64,000 bases of DNA from Halorientalis persicus (GTDB taxonomy: Archaea; Halobacteriota; Halobacteria; Halobacteriales; Haloarculaceae), in NCBI RefSeq assembly GCF_900110215.1, contig NZ_FOCX01000007.1, positions 62,001-126,000 of the forward strand, read 5' to 3'. How positions within the stretch are numbered: position 1 is the first letter of the stretch; every line of letters starts with the position of its first letter. Below are positions 1-8,793 of this stretch, piece after piece. The notes beneath the pieces are model-generated. The model saw nothing but the letters and a program-made list of their open reading frames with translations. It was not told the DNA's origin and made no database searches. The translations under genes and the position numbers were made by a program.

Positions 1-109
1 TGGGAGACGGGACGCTTCCGAACCCAGCCGCGGGCAGGAGGGCGGCGGCGAGGAAAACGGCGAGGGCCGCGAGGGCGACTGGCCCCACCCGATCTGCGTC
101 GGGGACCAC
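1..109 (-). CDS. N-terminal fragment of a membrane or exported protein (runs off the window)
   Basis: Read on the minus strand from a GTG at 109, the frame stays open to the window edge. It gives a short charged start (VVPDADRVG) followed by an Ala/Leu-rich hydrophobic stretch of about 20 residues (from PVALAALAVF), typical of a signal anchor or first membrane segment. An in-frame stop lies 33 nt upstream of the GTG and no ATG lies between, so GTG is the only likely start. The gene is divergent from the M48 protease with about 30 nt between starts. Only 36 residues are visible, so no function can be given. Confidence 0.5.
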   Translation of the reverse strand, partial: MVPDADRVGPVALAALAVFLAAALLPAAGFGSVPSP

Positions 110-140
110 TGTTACCGGGAGGTACTTGTCACTCGATCAT

Positions 141-1196
141 ATGGTTTGGGATGTGCCCTCCAGCACGGACCGAACGCTGACCCGGCGGATCGGGACGACC
201 CTCGCGGCAATCGTGCTCGTCGACCTGCTGGTGGCCGGTCTGCTCGCCGCCCTGCTGGTGCCGTGGCTGGCACCGCTCGGGACAGCCGCGGCCGCGCTGG
301 GCGTCTCGCTCCCGCCGGCGGTCCGGTGGCTCGCCGTCCTCGTTCCGGGGGTCACCGTTCTGGCGGCGGCTCAGTTGTGGTACGCGCGACGGCGACTGCT
401 GGCCAGCGTCGATGCGACACCCGCGACCGAGGCGAGCCACCCCGATTTGCTCGCGCGCGTCCGCCGACTGGCGACGCTGGCCGACCTGTGTCCGCCCGCG
501 GTGGCGATCGTCGACAGCGACACCCCCAACAGCTTCACCGTCGGCGGCCTCACCGGGTCGACACTGGTGGTCACGACGGGGTTGCTGGCGGAACTGGACG
601 GCGACCTGCTGGACGCCGTGCTGGCCCACGAACTCGCACACGTCGCCAACCGGGACGCCGCGGTGCTGACGCTCGCCACCTTCCTCCCGGCGCTGGTCGA
701 GGACCGGACCGCGCTGGTCCGCCCGCGGACCGCGACGGGGGTCGCGACGTGGCTCGGCTGTCTCGTGGTCGGCTATCCGCTGGCGGCCGCGGTCGTGGAC
801 GCGCCACTGTTCAGCGCGGCGTACGCGGCCCGCTACGTCGCGCTGGTGTTTGCCTGTCTCCTGCTCGGGGGGATCGTGGTCGGTATTCTGGCCGTTCCCG
901 CGACAGTGCTGGCCGGGCGACTCGCGCGCGACCGGGAGTTCGCGGCCGACCGCGCCGGGGCGCTGTTGACGGGCGATCCGGCGTCGCTGGCGCTGGCGCT
1001 GGAACGACTCGACGGACACGACCGACCGTCGACCGACGCCCGGCGGAGCGAAGCCCTGGCACACCTGTGTCTGTTGCCCCAGGAATTCGGATCGGACACC
1101 GAGAATGAGGGGTTCACGCTCGACGTGCGAACCCACCCCAGCACCGGCCGCCGGATCGAGCGCCTCCGGTCGCTGACGGCCGAACTGGAAGGATAG
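141..1196 (+). CDS. M48 family (HtpX-like) membrane zinc metalloprotease
   Basis: A predicted integral-membrane zinc endopeptidase of the M48/HtpX family, which degrades misfolded membrane proteins. The zinc motif HELAH lies at about residues 163-167 (from the ATG at 141), and the third-ligand region DREFAADRAG lies near residue 265. Two hydrophobic spans precede the catalytic domain (about residues 20-75) and two more lie between the motif and the third ligand, the usual M48B topology. An upstream TTG at 126 is in frame, but the ATG at 141 is preferred. At about 351 residues it is slightly longer than bacterial HtpX. Haloarchaea carry several such paralogs, so no symbol is assigned. It converges on the small acidic gene with no gap. 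Confidence 0.9.
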   Translation: MVWDVPSSTDRTLTRRIGTTLAAIVLVDLLVAGLLAALLVPWLAPLGTAAAALGVSLPPAVRWLAVLVPGVTVLAAAQLWYARRRLLASVDATPATEASHPDLLARVRRLATLADLCPPAVAIVDSDTPNSFTVGGLTGSTLVVTTGLLAELDGDLLDAVLAHELAHVANRDAAVLTLATFLPALVEDRTALVRPRTATGVATWLGCLVVGYPLAAAVVDAPLFSAAYAARYVALVFACLLLGGIVVGILAVPATVLAGRLARDREFAADRAGALLTGDPASLALALERLDGHDRPSTDARRSEALAHLCLLPQEFGSDTENEGFTLDVRTHPSTGRRIERLRSLTAELEG

Positions 1197-1343
1197 TTAC
1201 TGCTCGACCGGCGAGACTGTGTTCGACTGGATCCACGCCGCCTTGGCGTCGCGGTCGTAGACGATCAAATCGCCGTCGTCGGTCTCGAACTCGCCGTACT
1301 TCTCGTCGATCTCGGTATCGATCCGTTCTGCTGGTTCTGCCAT
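1197..1343 (-). CDS. Small acidic protein of unknown function (48 aa)
   Basis: A 48-residue, strongly acidic protein beginning MAEPAERIDTEIDEKYGEFE and ending in QSNTVSPVEQ. The core EFETDDGDLIVYDRDAKAAWI looks like a small beta-hairpin unit resembling short conserved haloarchaeal proteins. No catalytic motif is visible. The ATG at 1343 is chosen because a strong TATA-like element lies about 75 nt upstream and the longer frame (to 1463) reads through that promoter region. It ends directly against the stop of the M48 gene (stops at 1194-1196 and 1197-1199). A 20-nt palindrome sits in its probable 5' leader. Confidence 0.7.
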   Translation of the reverse strand: MAEPAERIDTEIDEKYGEFETDDGDLIVYDRDAKAAWIQSNTVSPVEQ

Positions 1344-1363
1344 TGTTGTGTTCACGCGCGGCC

Positions 1364-1383
1364 GTGGTGTGCCATCACACCAC
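1364..1383. repeat. 20-nt inverted repeat, copy 1 (8-bp stem, 4-nt loop)
   Basis: The sequence GTGGTGTGCCATCACACCAC forms an 8-bp stem with a CCAT loop. An identical copy lies at 56930-56949. Here it lies between the TATA-like element at 1416-1428 and the ATG at 1343 of the small acidic gene, so it would fall in that gene's 5' leader. Confidence 0.75.
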
Positions 1384-1415
1384 GTCCGTCGCGTCTCACC
1401 CGTATGGGAGCCGTT

Positions 1416-1428
1416 GGCAAATATAAGC
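1416..1428 (-). promoter_or_regulatory. TATA-like promoter of the small acidic gene
   Basis: On the minus strand the sequence reads GCTTATATTTGCC inside an AT-rich island (about 1416-1470) that stands out against the GC-rich surroundings. A start about 25 nt downstream would give a leader of roughly 50 nt containing the palindrome. Confidence 0.45.
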
Positions 1429-1560
1429 ATTGTGCTGAATGTTGTATGGAATATTGTTAGCATACTAGGACGGATAAGGGACGGCGCTCGCTCGCGGTCG
1501 ATGGCTCGCCGACGGGAGTCACCGCTAGCAACTTAGTGCGTGCCGACCCGACTCCGGGGT

Positions 1561-2928
1561 ATGAACCGACGAGCGGCACCGGAGTCCCGGCCGGTCGCGT
1601 TGACCGTCGCCGGGAGCGATTCCGGCGGCGGCGCGGGCATCCAGGCGGACCTGAAGACGATGGAAGCCTGCGGAGTGTTCGGGACCAGCGCGATCACGAG
1701 CGTCACGGCACAGAACACCCGCGGCGTCGCGGGGACCCACCTGCTGCCGACCGGAGAGATCGAGGCCCAACTGGACGCCGTCCTCGACGACTTCGACGTG
1801 GGCGCGGTGAAGACGGGGATGCTCGGGACCGCCGAAGTCGTCGAGACGGTCACAGCGTACGCCGACCGCCTCCCGAACCTCGTGGTCGACCCGGTGATGG
1901 TGGCGGCCTCGGGCGACCGCCTGCTCGAACCGGAGGCGGAATCGGCCTACGAGGACCTGATCGGCGCGGCCACGCTCGTGACACCCAACGCCGACGAGGC
2001 GGCGGTCCTGACCGGGATCGAACCCGGGACCGAGGACGAGATGCGGGCGGTCGGCGAGCAACTGCGCGACCTCGGCGCGACCGCCGCGCTGGTCAAGGGC
2101 GGCCACGTCGAGTTCGCCGACGACGACCGAGCCGACGAGGTCGTGGACGTGCTGGTGACCGACGAGACCGTCGAGACGGTCCGACATCCCCGCGTCGAGA
2201 CCGACGCGACCCACGGATCGGGGTGTACCCTCTCCAGCGCCATCGCGGCCCATCTGGCACGCGACGAGGACCTCACGACGGCCGCCGAGGCCGGCGTCGA
2301 CCTGCTCGCACGGGCCGTCCGCTATCCGCTGGACGTGGGTGAGGGACCGGGGAGCGTCCACCACACGGTCGAGGCCCGGGATCGCGCCGCCCGCGAACCG
2401 ACGGCCGAGCGCGTCACCGAAGTCGTCGAGCGGTTCGTCGACCGCGACGTGTCGTCACTGGTCCCGGAAGTCGGGATGAACGTCGTCGGTGCGACACCCT
2501 ACGCCGAACGGCCCGACGAGACCGCTGCCGTCGAGGGCAGAATAACGCGAACGCGCTCGGGCGTCCGGCCCAACCGCGGCGTCCGCTTCGGCGCATCGAG
2601 TCACGTCGCACGCTTCCTGATCGCTTGCCGGGAGTTCGACGCCGCCCGGCGGTTCGCGGTGAACTGCCGGTTCGGCCACGACGTGGCGGCGGCGCTGGCC
2701 GATCTGGACGGCGAGGTCGTTACGGTCGACGATGACGCCCCCGACTCGGCGGGGTCGATCCAGCGGTGGCTGGCCGAGACAGCGTTCGAGCGGGCCGACG
2801 GGTCACCCGTCGCGGTCGTCGACCAGGGCGGGGTCGATCGGGAACCGATGGTGAAACTGCTGGCCGACGACGCCGCGGCGCTGGCGGCTCGGACGCTCGC
2901 GGTGTGTGACACCATCGACACCGCGTAG
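1561..2928 (+). CDS. thiD: Bifunctional HMP/HMP-P kinase ThiD fused to ThiN thiamine-phosphate synthase domain
   Basis: A cytosolic thiamine-biosynthesis fusion of 455 aa. Residues about 12-265 are ThiD, which phosphorylates hydroxymethylpyrimidine and then HMP-phosphate: N-terminal [14 protein letters not shown], and the C-terminal anion-hole motif THGSGCT with Cys near 222. Residues about 285-455 match ThiN, the archaeal thiamine-phosphate synthase that replaces ThiE and joins HMP-PP to the thiazole phosphate; the [12 protein letters not shown] and [12 protein letters not shown] segments are typical. The fusion order ThiD-ThiN is the usual archaeal one. ATG 1561 is preferred over the GTG at 1540, because a TATA-like cttagtgc lies about 25 nt upstream. 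I saw no TPP riboswitch before it. Confidence 0.93.
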   Translation: MNRRAAPESRPVALTVAGSDSGGGAGIQADLKTMEACGVFGTSAITSVTAQNTRGVAGTHLLPTGEIEAQLDAVLDDFDVGAVKTGMLGTAEVVETVTAYADRLPNLVVDPVMVAASGDRLLEPEAESAYEDLIGAATLVTPNADEAAVLTGIEPGTEDEMRAVGEQLRDLGATAALVKGGHVEFADDDRADEVVDVLVTDETVETVRHPRVETDATHGSGCTLSSAIAAHLARDEDLTTAAEAGVDLLARAVRYPLDVGEGPGSVHHTVEARDRAAREPTAERVTEVVERFVDRDVSSLVPEVGMNVVGATPYAERPDETAAVEGRITRTRSGVRPNRGVRFGASSHVARFLIACREFDAARRFAVNCRFGHDVAAALADLDGEVVTVDDDAPDSAGSIQRWLAETAFERADGSPVAVVDQGGVDREPMVKLLADDAAALAARTLAVCDTIDTA

Positions 2929-3007
2929 GCTGATATACCAGGTATTTTTCCACCGTTCGATTCCGGAAAACATTCAATGGGGTCGGCAAGACTGGCAAGC
3001 AAGACTG

Positions 3008-4852
3008 GTGACGACCGACGACACAGCTCCAGGGGTGGTGGTAGCCGACCTCGCGGACACCGCGTTCGACCTCGGGACCCACCTGAACGGGGACGCGGTC
3101 GAACGGGTAGTGACGGCCTCCGCGATCCGTCGTGTGATAGTGGACACCGAGCCGGATTGCGTCGTCGTGACCGGCGAAGCGCCGGACGGAGCGTGGCGGC
3201 GGGGCGTCGACACCGTTCGCGCTGTCGACTCGACGCTACCCGTCGTCCTGGTCGCGCCGGACGGGAGCGAGCGACTGGCGGCCGCGGCGGTCGAGGCCGA
3301 CGTGGCCGCGTACGTCAACCGCGCGGCGGAGTCGGACCCGGGCGGTCGGCTCGCGGCGGCGGTCGAGGCGGCCGTCGGGCAGGGTTCGGGAGACCGCCCC
3401 GCCCGGAGCGGGTCAGCCGCCGAAGACACCCGGATCGATCACTACCGGACGCTCGTCGAGACCGCCGGCGATCCGATGTACGTGCTGGACGCGGACGGGA
3501 ACCTGCGGCTGTACAACGATGCCATGGCCGAGCGGGTGGGCTACGAGGACGCGGACCTCGTCGGCGAGAGCGTCGAGCGGTTCACGACGGCCGATTCGCT
3601 GGCGACCGCCGACGCGGCCATCGAGCGCCTGCTCGCCAACGGCGGCGGGACCCACGAGACCGTCGAGATCGACCTGCTGACCGCAGCCGACGAGCGAGTG
3701 CCCTGTGAAGTGTCGCTCGCGCCCGTCCGGGACGACGACGGGGCTTTCACCGGGTCGGTCGGCGTCATCCGTGACATCACCGACCGGCGGGCGCGCGAGC
3801 GGGAACTCGAACGCGACAAGCGGATCTTCGAGACCGTCCCCGACGTGATCTTCGCGGTCGACGCCGACGGGATCGTCGAGACGACCAACGAGCGCGCGAG
3901 CGACGTGTTCGGGATCGACCGGGCGGATCTGATCGGGCGGTCCTACACCGACCTGCTCGACGCGGACGTGGTCGGCCGGGAGGCAGTCGACCGCTATCTG
4001 GAGACGATCGCACGACTCCTCGATTCCGACACCGACGCGCCGGGACGGTTCGAGGTCACGCTGACGACGCCCGACGGCCGGGACCGCACCTACGAGGTCC
4101 ACGTCACGCTCCGGTCGATCGACGGCGAGTTCCGGGGCACCGTCGGGGTCATGCGCGACATCACCGAACGGACGCGCCGCGAGGCGGAACTCGAACGCCA
4201 GAACGAGCGGCTCGAACGCTTCGCCAGTGTCGTCTCCCACGACCTGCGCAACCCGCTCGAAGTCGCACGCGGCCGGCTGGAACTCGCCCGTGAACGCGGC
4301 GACGACCGCCACCTCGAACACGTCGACAGTGCCATCGACCGGATGGAGACCATCGTCGACGACCTGCTCGCGCTGGCTCGCCAGGGGACCGCGGTGCAGG
4401 ACACCCAGCTGGTCCGACTCGACCGGATCGCCCGGTCGGCCTGGGAAGTCGTCGACACGGGCGAGGCCACGCTGACGGTCGCGAGCGACTGCACCGTCCG
4501 CGCCGACGGGAGCCGCCTCCAGCAACTGTTCGAGAACTGCTTCCGAAATTCAGTCGAACACGGCGACAACGACGCCACGTCCTCGCCCGTCTCGGTCCGG
4601 GTCGGCCTGCTCGCCGACGACGGCCGCCCCGACGGCTTCTACGTCGAAGACGACGGCCCCGGTATCCCCGCCGACCAGCGCGACCAGCTCTTCGAGTACG
4701 GGACCGCCGGAAGCGACGGCGGGATGGGGCTCGGGCTGGCCATCGTCAAGGACATCGTCGACGCCCACGACTGGCGGATTCGCGTCGCGGACGGCACAGC
4801 CGGGACCGGCGCACGCTTCGAGATCACCGGCGTCACCGTCCGCGAACAGTGA
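3008..4852 (+). CDS. PAS-domain sensor histidine kinase with degenerate receiver-like N-terminus
   Basis: A soluble haloarchaeal histidine kinase of about 614 aa. Residues about 1-120 have a receiver-like alternation (VVVADLAD, CVVVTGEAP, LPVVLVAPDG) but lack the phospho-acceptor Asp after the third strand. Two PAS domains follow (about 145-270 and 275-400; each ends in GVIRDIT or GVMRDIT). The HisKA motif VVSHDLRNPLE carries His near 411. The HATPase has an N-box (ENCFRNSVEH), G1 (DDGPGIP) and G2 (GMGLGLAIVKD). There are no membrane segments, so the signal is probably cytosolic. The GTG at 3008 is chosen because the upstream frame overlaps thiD-thiN and an AT-rich promoter-like region (2930-2975). 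No partner regulator is adjacent. Confidence 0.88.
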   Translation: MTTDDTAPGVVVADLADTAFDLGTHLNGDAVERVVTASAIRRVIVDTEPDCVVVTGEAPDGAWRRGVDTVRAVDSTLPVVLVAPDGSERLAAAAVEADVAAYVNRAAESDPGGRLAAAVEAAVGQGSGDRPARSGSAAEDTRIDHYRTLVETAGDPMYVLDADGNLRLYNDAMAERVGYEDADLVGESVERFTTADSLATADAAIERLLANGGGTHETVEIDLLTAADERVPCEVSLAPVRDDDGAFTGSVGVIRDITDRRARERELERDKRIFETVPDVIFAVDADGIVETTNERASDVFGIDRADLIGRSYTDLLDADVVGREAVDRYLETIARLLDSDTDAPGRFEVTLTTPDGRDRTYEVHVTLRSIDGEFRGTVGVMRDITERTRREAELERQNERLERFASVVSHDLRNPLEVARGRLELARERGDDRHLEHVDSAIDRMETIVDDLLALARQGTAVQDTQLVRLDRIARSAWEVVDTGEATLTVASDCTVRADGSRLQQLFENCFRNSVEHGDNDATSSPVSVRVGLLADDGRPDGFYVEDDGPGIPADQRDQLFEYGTAGSDGGMGLGLAIVKDIVDAHDWRIRVADGTAGTGARFEITGVTVREQ

Positions 4853-4876
4853 ATCCGAACGAAGGGTGCCGGGCGG

Positions 4877-6388
4877 CTACCGCGGTCGCTGTGGCAGACT
4901 CACGCTGGACTCGCCGGGGCGGACCGTGACGCCGTCGGACTCCCGGGAGTTCAGGTAGTACGGACTGGAGACCTCGATCTGGAGGCCCAGCGTGTCGCTC
5001 GGTGAGACGAACCGCTGGAGCGTCGGGAACTCGAAGCTGATACGGGAGACACCCGAGCCCTCGATCCGGTAGGCTTCCCCGATACCGTTGATGGGGTCGC
5101 CGTTCCGGAGCATATTGACGAAGATGCGGGCCTCGGGGCCGTGCACGTCCAGCGAGAGGTCGATCTGTGGCGTGCCGTACCACTCGGCGCGGTCGCGCAC
5201 GTCCCAGGTGTAGGTGACGTTCGAGTCGTACCACCAGCTCCACTGCTCGATGCGGTCGTCCCCGTTCGCGTCGGCGGTCCCGAGGTCGTAGGTGACGACC
5301 TCGGTGTCGTCCGGTGGGAACTGCTCCTCAGCACGGAACTCCTCGCGCTGTTTGAGGTAGGTGTTCGACTGTGCGATGTCGGTGCGCTCGCCGCGGAGGT
5401 GGCGGTCGAACCACGTGTTCACCAGTCCGTTCATGTGCCCCCGCTGGTCGAACGGGACGGTGATCTCCTCGGGGGCGTGGCCGCCCTCGTAGAAGGCCAG
5501 TCGGGACTCGACGCCCCGATCCTGCAGGGCCCGGTAGGTCCGGACGGCCTCGATGGGCTTGAACAGCGAGTCGTCCCATCCCTGTACGAGGAACGTCGGC
5601 GTGTCGTAGTCCTCGAAGTACGGGAAGGAGCGGGATTCGTTGGCCTCGAGGATGCCCGGTGGCAGGTCGTTGGTTTCGAGCGCCTGCTCGTACCAGTCGT
5701 ACAGCCGCGGGTCGATGTTGGTGTCCGGGCCGATCAGGTTCGAGCTGATCCCCCCGAGTCCGAGCAGGATCGACAGCCAGCCGATCTTGATGACGCCGTT
5801 CGGTGCCAGCGAGTACTGCAGGTCGTTCCACGTGATCCGCGGCGCGACCGCGTCGATCCGGTCGTCGGCCGCCGCCGCCGAGAGCTGGATACCACCGGCG
5901 TAGGAGACGCCGTCCATCCCTACTTTCGGGTCGTCGGTAGCGTCCAGCGCCACCTCCGGCCGGTTGGCCAGCCAGTCGACCAGCCGCCGGGCGTCTTTGA
6001 TCTCGTTGGGTCCGTCGAGCCCGACGGTCCCCTGGGAACTCCCGAAGCCGCGCGAGTCGTAGGTCAGGACGTTGTAGCCGTTCTTGGCGTGGAACTTCGC
6101 CTTCGGCGCTGTCAGCGGCGACTCACGGAACGCCCCCCAGCCGTGTGTCATCAGCACCGCGGGCTGTGGCTCGCTGGCGTCTGGCGTGTACAGCGTCGCC
6201 TCGAGCTGTGTACCGTCCCAGGACTCGATGGTGTAGTCCTCGGTCGTGACGCCCGACCCGAACGACGCCGTCGCCGTGCCGACCCCCGTCGCGAGCGCCG
6301 TCAGGGCCGCCCCCGAGGCCCCGAGGAATCGTCGCCGGTTCACGCGTCCGTCTGTACCACTGTCGCCTGCACTGTGGTTCTCCCCCAT
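4877..6388 (-). CDS. Tat-exported CocE/X-Pro dipeptidyl-peptidase-like alpha/beta hydrolase
   Basis: A predicted secreted serine hydrolase of 503 aa. The N-terminus carries the Tat signal NRRRFLGASGAALTALATG followed by an Ala-rich region. The S15/CocE catalytic domain shows HGWGAFRES, the nucleophile motif GVSYAGG (Ser near 162), an Asp in QGWDDSLF and a His in GGHAPEE. The C-terminal third (from about residue 365) resembles the beta-rich XPD domain of CocE enzymes. The substrate could be an ester, amide or peptide; it cannot be read from sequence. ATG 6388 is preferred over TTG 6403 because it keeps the usual short charged n-region. It lies downstream of the ABC exporter on the same strand with an 82-nt gap. 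Confidence 0.87.
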   Translation of the reverse strand: MGENHSAGDSGTDGRVNRRRFLGASGAALTALATGVGTATASFGSGVTTEDYTIESWDGTQLEATLYTPDASEPQPAVLMTHGWGAFRESPLTAPKAKFHAKNGYNVLTYDSRGFGSSQGTVGLDGPNEIKDARRLVDWLANRPEVALDATDDPKVGMDGVSYAGGIQLSAAAADDRIDAVAPRITWNDLQYSLAPNGVIKIGWLSILLGLGGISSNLIGPDTNIDPRLYDWYEQALETNDLPPGILEANESRSFPYFEDYDTPTFLVQGWDDSLFKPIEAVRTYRALQDRGVESRLAFYEGGHAPEEITVPFDQRGHMNGLVNTWFDRHLRGERTDIAQSNTYLKQREEFRAEEQFPPDDTEVVTYDLGTADANGDDRIEQWSWWYDSNVTYTWDVRDRAEWYGTPQIDLSLDVHGPEARIFVNMLRNGDPINGIGEAYRIEGSGVSRISFEFPTLQRFVSPSDTLGLQIEVSSPYYLNSRESDGVTVRPGESSVSLPQRPR

Positions 6389-6470
6389 GATACCCACCAA
6401 CAATCATCGAGGACACACACATCAAGGTGTTTTTATTCACCGTTTATTGCCGGTAATATTTGTATTCGTG

Positions 6471-7736
6471 CTACAGGTCCTGCCAGGTAGTCAGGCGGAT
6501 AGCCGCGACGAGCGCGAGGGCCGCGCCGACGCCGAGGATCGCGAACGGGACCGCGACGCCGTCCGTGGTGTCGAGGACCATCAGCCGACGGAGTCCCCGG
6601 TGGAAGTGATACACCGGGAGCAGTGTGGCGGCGGTCTGGAGGGACGCGGGCATCAGGTCGAGTTCCCAGAACACACCCGAGACGAACATCGTCGGGAGCG
6701 CGACGGCCATGCCGAGACTCGTCGCGGCGTCGGGACTCCGCACGAGGCTCCCCAGCGCCATCCCGAAGCCGGCGAACGTCACGGCGCCGAGCAGGATCAG
6801 GGCGATCGAGAGGGGACCGGGGATCACGGTCACGCCGAAAGCGAGGTGAGCCACGACGACCATGAGCGCGGTGACGAGGACGGCCAGCACGGCCTGCATG
6901 ACGACGTTCGCGAGGATCCAGTCCCGCTTTCGCAGGGGCGTGGCGGCGAGTCGCTTGAGGGTGCCGTCGCTCCCGAATCCGGCGACGATCGACGGGAGCG
7001 TGACCAGTCCGTTGATCAGCACGACCGCCGCGATCAGCGCGGGGAGGAAGTAATCCACGCCCGTCAGATTCCGGCTCCCCAGATCGCCGGTCGTCACCGT
7101 CGTCGGTGGCTCCTCCACGCCCAGTGCCTCGTCGTTGAAGCGGGCCACGACGCTCCCCAGAACGCCCCTGACCGCGGGGGCCGTCTCGTCGTCGCTGGCC
7201 GCGTAGAAGACGATCTCGGCGGGACCGCTCACGTTCGTCCCGTTGGTCATCGCCCTCGTGCCACGACGTATCTCCGTCCGGTTCGTCCCGTTCAGTCGTG
7301 TCTCCGTTTCGTTTTCGTCGAGGCCGGAGAGGGCCCGATTCACCGTGTCGAGGATGACGGCCCGGCGGGCACGCGCGCTCCCCGCCCGCACCTGCTCGTC
7401 GAAGCCGTCGGGGACGACCACGACACGGGTCGCACCCGTCGTATCGCTCTCCCGGTTCCACGCGGTGACGTTCCGGTCGGGGTCGATCGTCCGGACCGAG
7501 AGGACGTCCGTCTCGTTCAGCGCCGTCACGAACGTCTCTGAGAGGTTCGTCGGCTCGCCGTCTGCCGTCCGGTCCTGGTTCTGGACGTAGACGGTAAACT
7601 CGCCGACGCCGCCGCCGAACACGGCGCTGAAGATCACGAGCAGGACGACCGGAAACAGGAAGGCGAAAAACACCGCTTCGCGGTTGCGCAACCAGTCTTT
7701 CGACAGCGCGGTCAGCAGGGCTGGAACGCGTCTCAC
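6471..7736 (-). CDS. ABC-2 type exporter permease
   Basis: The membrane subunit of an ABC-2 exporter, 421 aa. The first hydrophobic segment (about residues 22-42, VFFAFLFPVVLLVIF) is followed by a large extracytoplasmic loop of about 180 residues. Five hydrophobic segments then occupy roughly 230-415 (YFLPALIAAVVLINGLVTLP onward). This is the architecture of ABC2_membrane_3/YhgE-like permeases. It overlaps the ATPase gene by 4 nt (7733-7736), so the two are translationally coupled. The substrate is unknown; drugs, lipids and other small exported molecules are all possible. Confidence 0.9.
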   Translation of the reverse strand: MRRVPALLTALSKDWLRNREAVFFAFLFPVVLLVIFSAVFGGGVGEFTVYVQNQDRTADGEPTNLSETFVTALNETDVLSVRTIDPDRNVTAWNRESDTTGATRVVVVPDGFDEQVRAGSARARRAVILDTVNRALSGLDENETETRLNGTNRTEIRRGTRAMTNGTNVSGPAEIVFYAASDDETAPAVRGVLGSVVARFNDEALGVEEPPTTVTTGDLGSRNLTGVDYFLPALIAAVVLINGLVTLPSIVAGFGSDGTLKRLAATPLRKRDWILANVVMQAVLAVLVTALMVVVAHLAFGVTVIPGPLSIALILLGAVTFAGFGMALGSLVRSPDAATSLGMAVALPTMFVSGVFWELDLMPASLQTAATLLPVYHFHRGLRRLMVLDTTDGVAVPFAILGVGAALALVAAIRLTTWQDL

Positions 7737-8671
7737 CGGAGGTCACCTCGGCTGTCGACCGTGCCGCCCGCCAGTCGCAGGAACACGTCTTCCATGCCCG
7801 CGCCGGTGAGGTCGATCGACCGGTCGCCGTCGAGCTCGTGGAGGCGGCCAAACGCCGCCTGGGCGCGCGAGCGGTCCTCGAAGAGCCCGACGAGATCCCC
7901 CACGTCGTCGCGGTACACCTCCGTCGCCGCCTCGCGCAGGGCCGTCTCGACGGCGTCGTCGTCACCCGTCGTCTCGACGACGAGTTTGATCTCCCCGCCG
8001 TACTGGTCGACGAGCGCGGACACGGCGTCGACCGCGACGGTCGCCCCATCGACCAGCAGCGCGGCGCGGTCGGCGAGTTCCTCGACTTCGGCCATGTTGT
8101 GGGTCGTCAGCACGACCGTCGTCCCGAGGTCGGTCAGGCGCTCGATCTGCGCCCAGGTGGTCCGTTTGGCCGCGGGGTCGAGGCCGGTCGTCGGTTCGTC
8201 CAGAAAGAGGATATCCGGATCGCTCACCAGGGCCATCGCGATTCCAGTCCGGCGCTGGTACCCGCCCGAGAGATCGCCGAAGCGCGTCCCCGCATACTCG
8301 GTCAGGTCGAGGCGGTCGAGGACCGCACCGGGATCGGACCCGTCGTCGTACAGCCGGCGGGCCAGCGCGACGTTCTCCCGGACGGTCAGCCGGTCGAACG
8401 TGTGAAACGACTGCGGGACGACGCCGATCCGGGCCTTGATCGCGCGGGGGGATTCGGTCACGTCGTGCCCGAGGACGGTCGCGGACCCGCTCGTCGGCGA
8501 CCGGAGACACTCCAGAATCTCGACTGCCGTCGTCTTGCCCGCGCCGTTGGGGCCGAGCAGTGCGAAGATCTCGTCGGCCCGCACGTCGAAGGTCGCGCCG
8601 TCGACGGCGACCGTGTCCCCGTACACCTTGGTGAGCCCGTCGACGCTGATGACCGGATCGGCCGCTGTCAT
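7733..8671 (-). CDS. ABC exporter ATP-binding protein
   Basis: The ATPase partner of the ABC-2 permease, 312 aa. Visible motifs are Walker A (GPNGAGKTT, about residues 39-47), Q-loop region (VVPQSFHTF), signature (LSGGYQRR), Walker B (DILFLDEPTTGLDP) and H-loop (TTHNMAEVE). The C-terminal region after residue 215 is the accessory domain common in DrrA/CcmA-like exporters. The order ATPase then permease with a 4-nt overlap marks a two-gene operon, divergent from mutS. Confidence 0.93.
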   Translation of the reverse strand: MTAADPVISVDGLTKVYGDTVAVDGATFDVRADEIFALLGPNGAGKTTAVEILECLRSPTSGSATVLGHDVTESPRAIKARIGVVPQSFHTFDRLTVRENVALARRLYDDGSDPGAVLDRLDLTEYAGTRFGDLSGGYQRRTGIAMALVSDPDILFLDEPTTGLDPAAKRTTWAQIERLTDLGTTVVLTTHNMAEVEELADRAALLVDGATVAVDAVSALVDQYGGEIKLVVETTGDDDAVETALREAATEVYRDDVGDLVGLFEDRSRAQAAFGRLHELDGDRSIDLTGAGMEDVFLRLAGGTVDSRGDLR

Positions 8672-8761
8672 CGGTTCTCTCTCGATCCATCACGACCACT
8701 GACCCTAAATCCTGTCACTGATTCGATGTTGCGAGCGCGACCGCGTCGGCCGGACCCACAG

Positions 8762-8770
8762 CGTTTTATC
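8762..8770 (+). promoter_or_regulatory. TATA-like element of mutS
   Basis: The AT-rich cgttttatc is centred about 28 nt before the mutS ATG at 8794, the spacing expected for a leaderless or near-leaderless haloarchaeal transcript. Confidence 0.4.
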
Positions 8771-8793
8771 CGGTGTCGCTCCCAGACCAGGGT

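Noticed and set aside
1441-1560. A possible TPP riboswitch before the thiD-thiN gene
   Set aside because: The short upstream region lacks the conserved CUGAGA and related elements, and a TATA-like site lies only 25 nt before the ATG.
5141-6490. A 449-codon plus-strand frame opposite the CocE-like gene
   Set aside because: It is a shadow; the minus-strand gene has a Tat signal and a catalytic triad.
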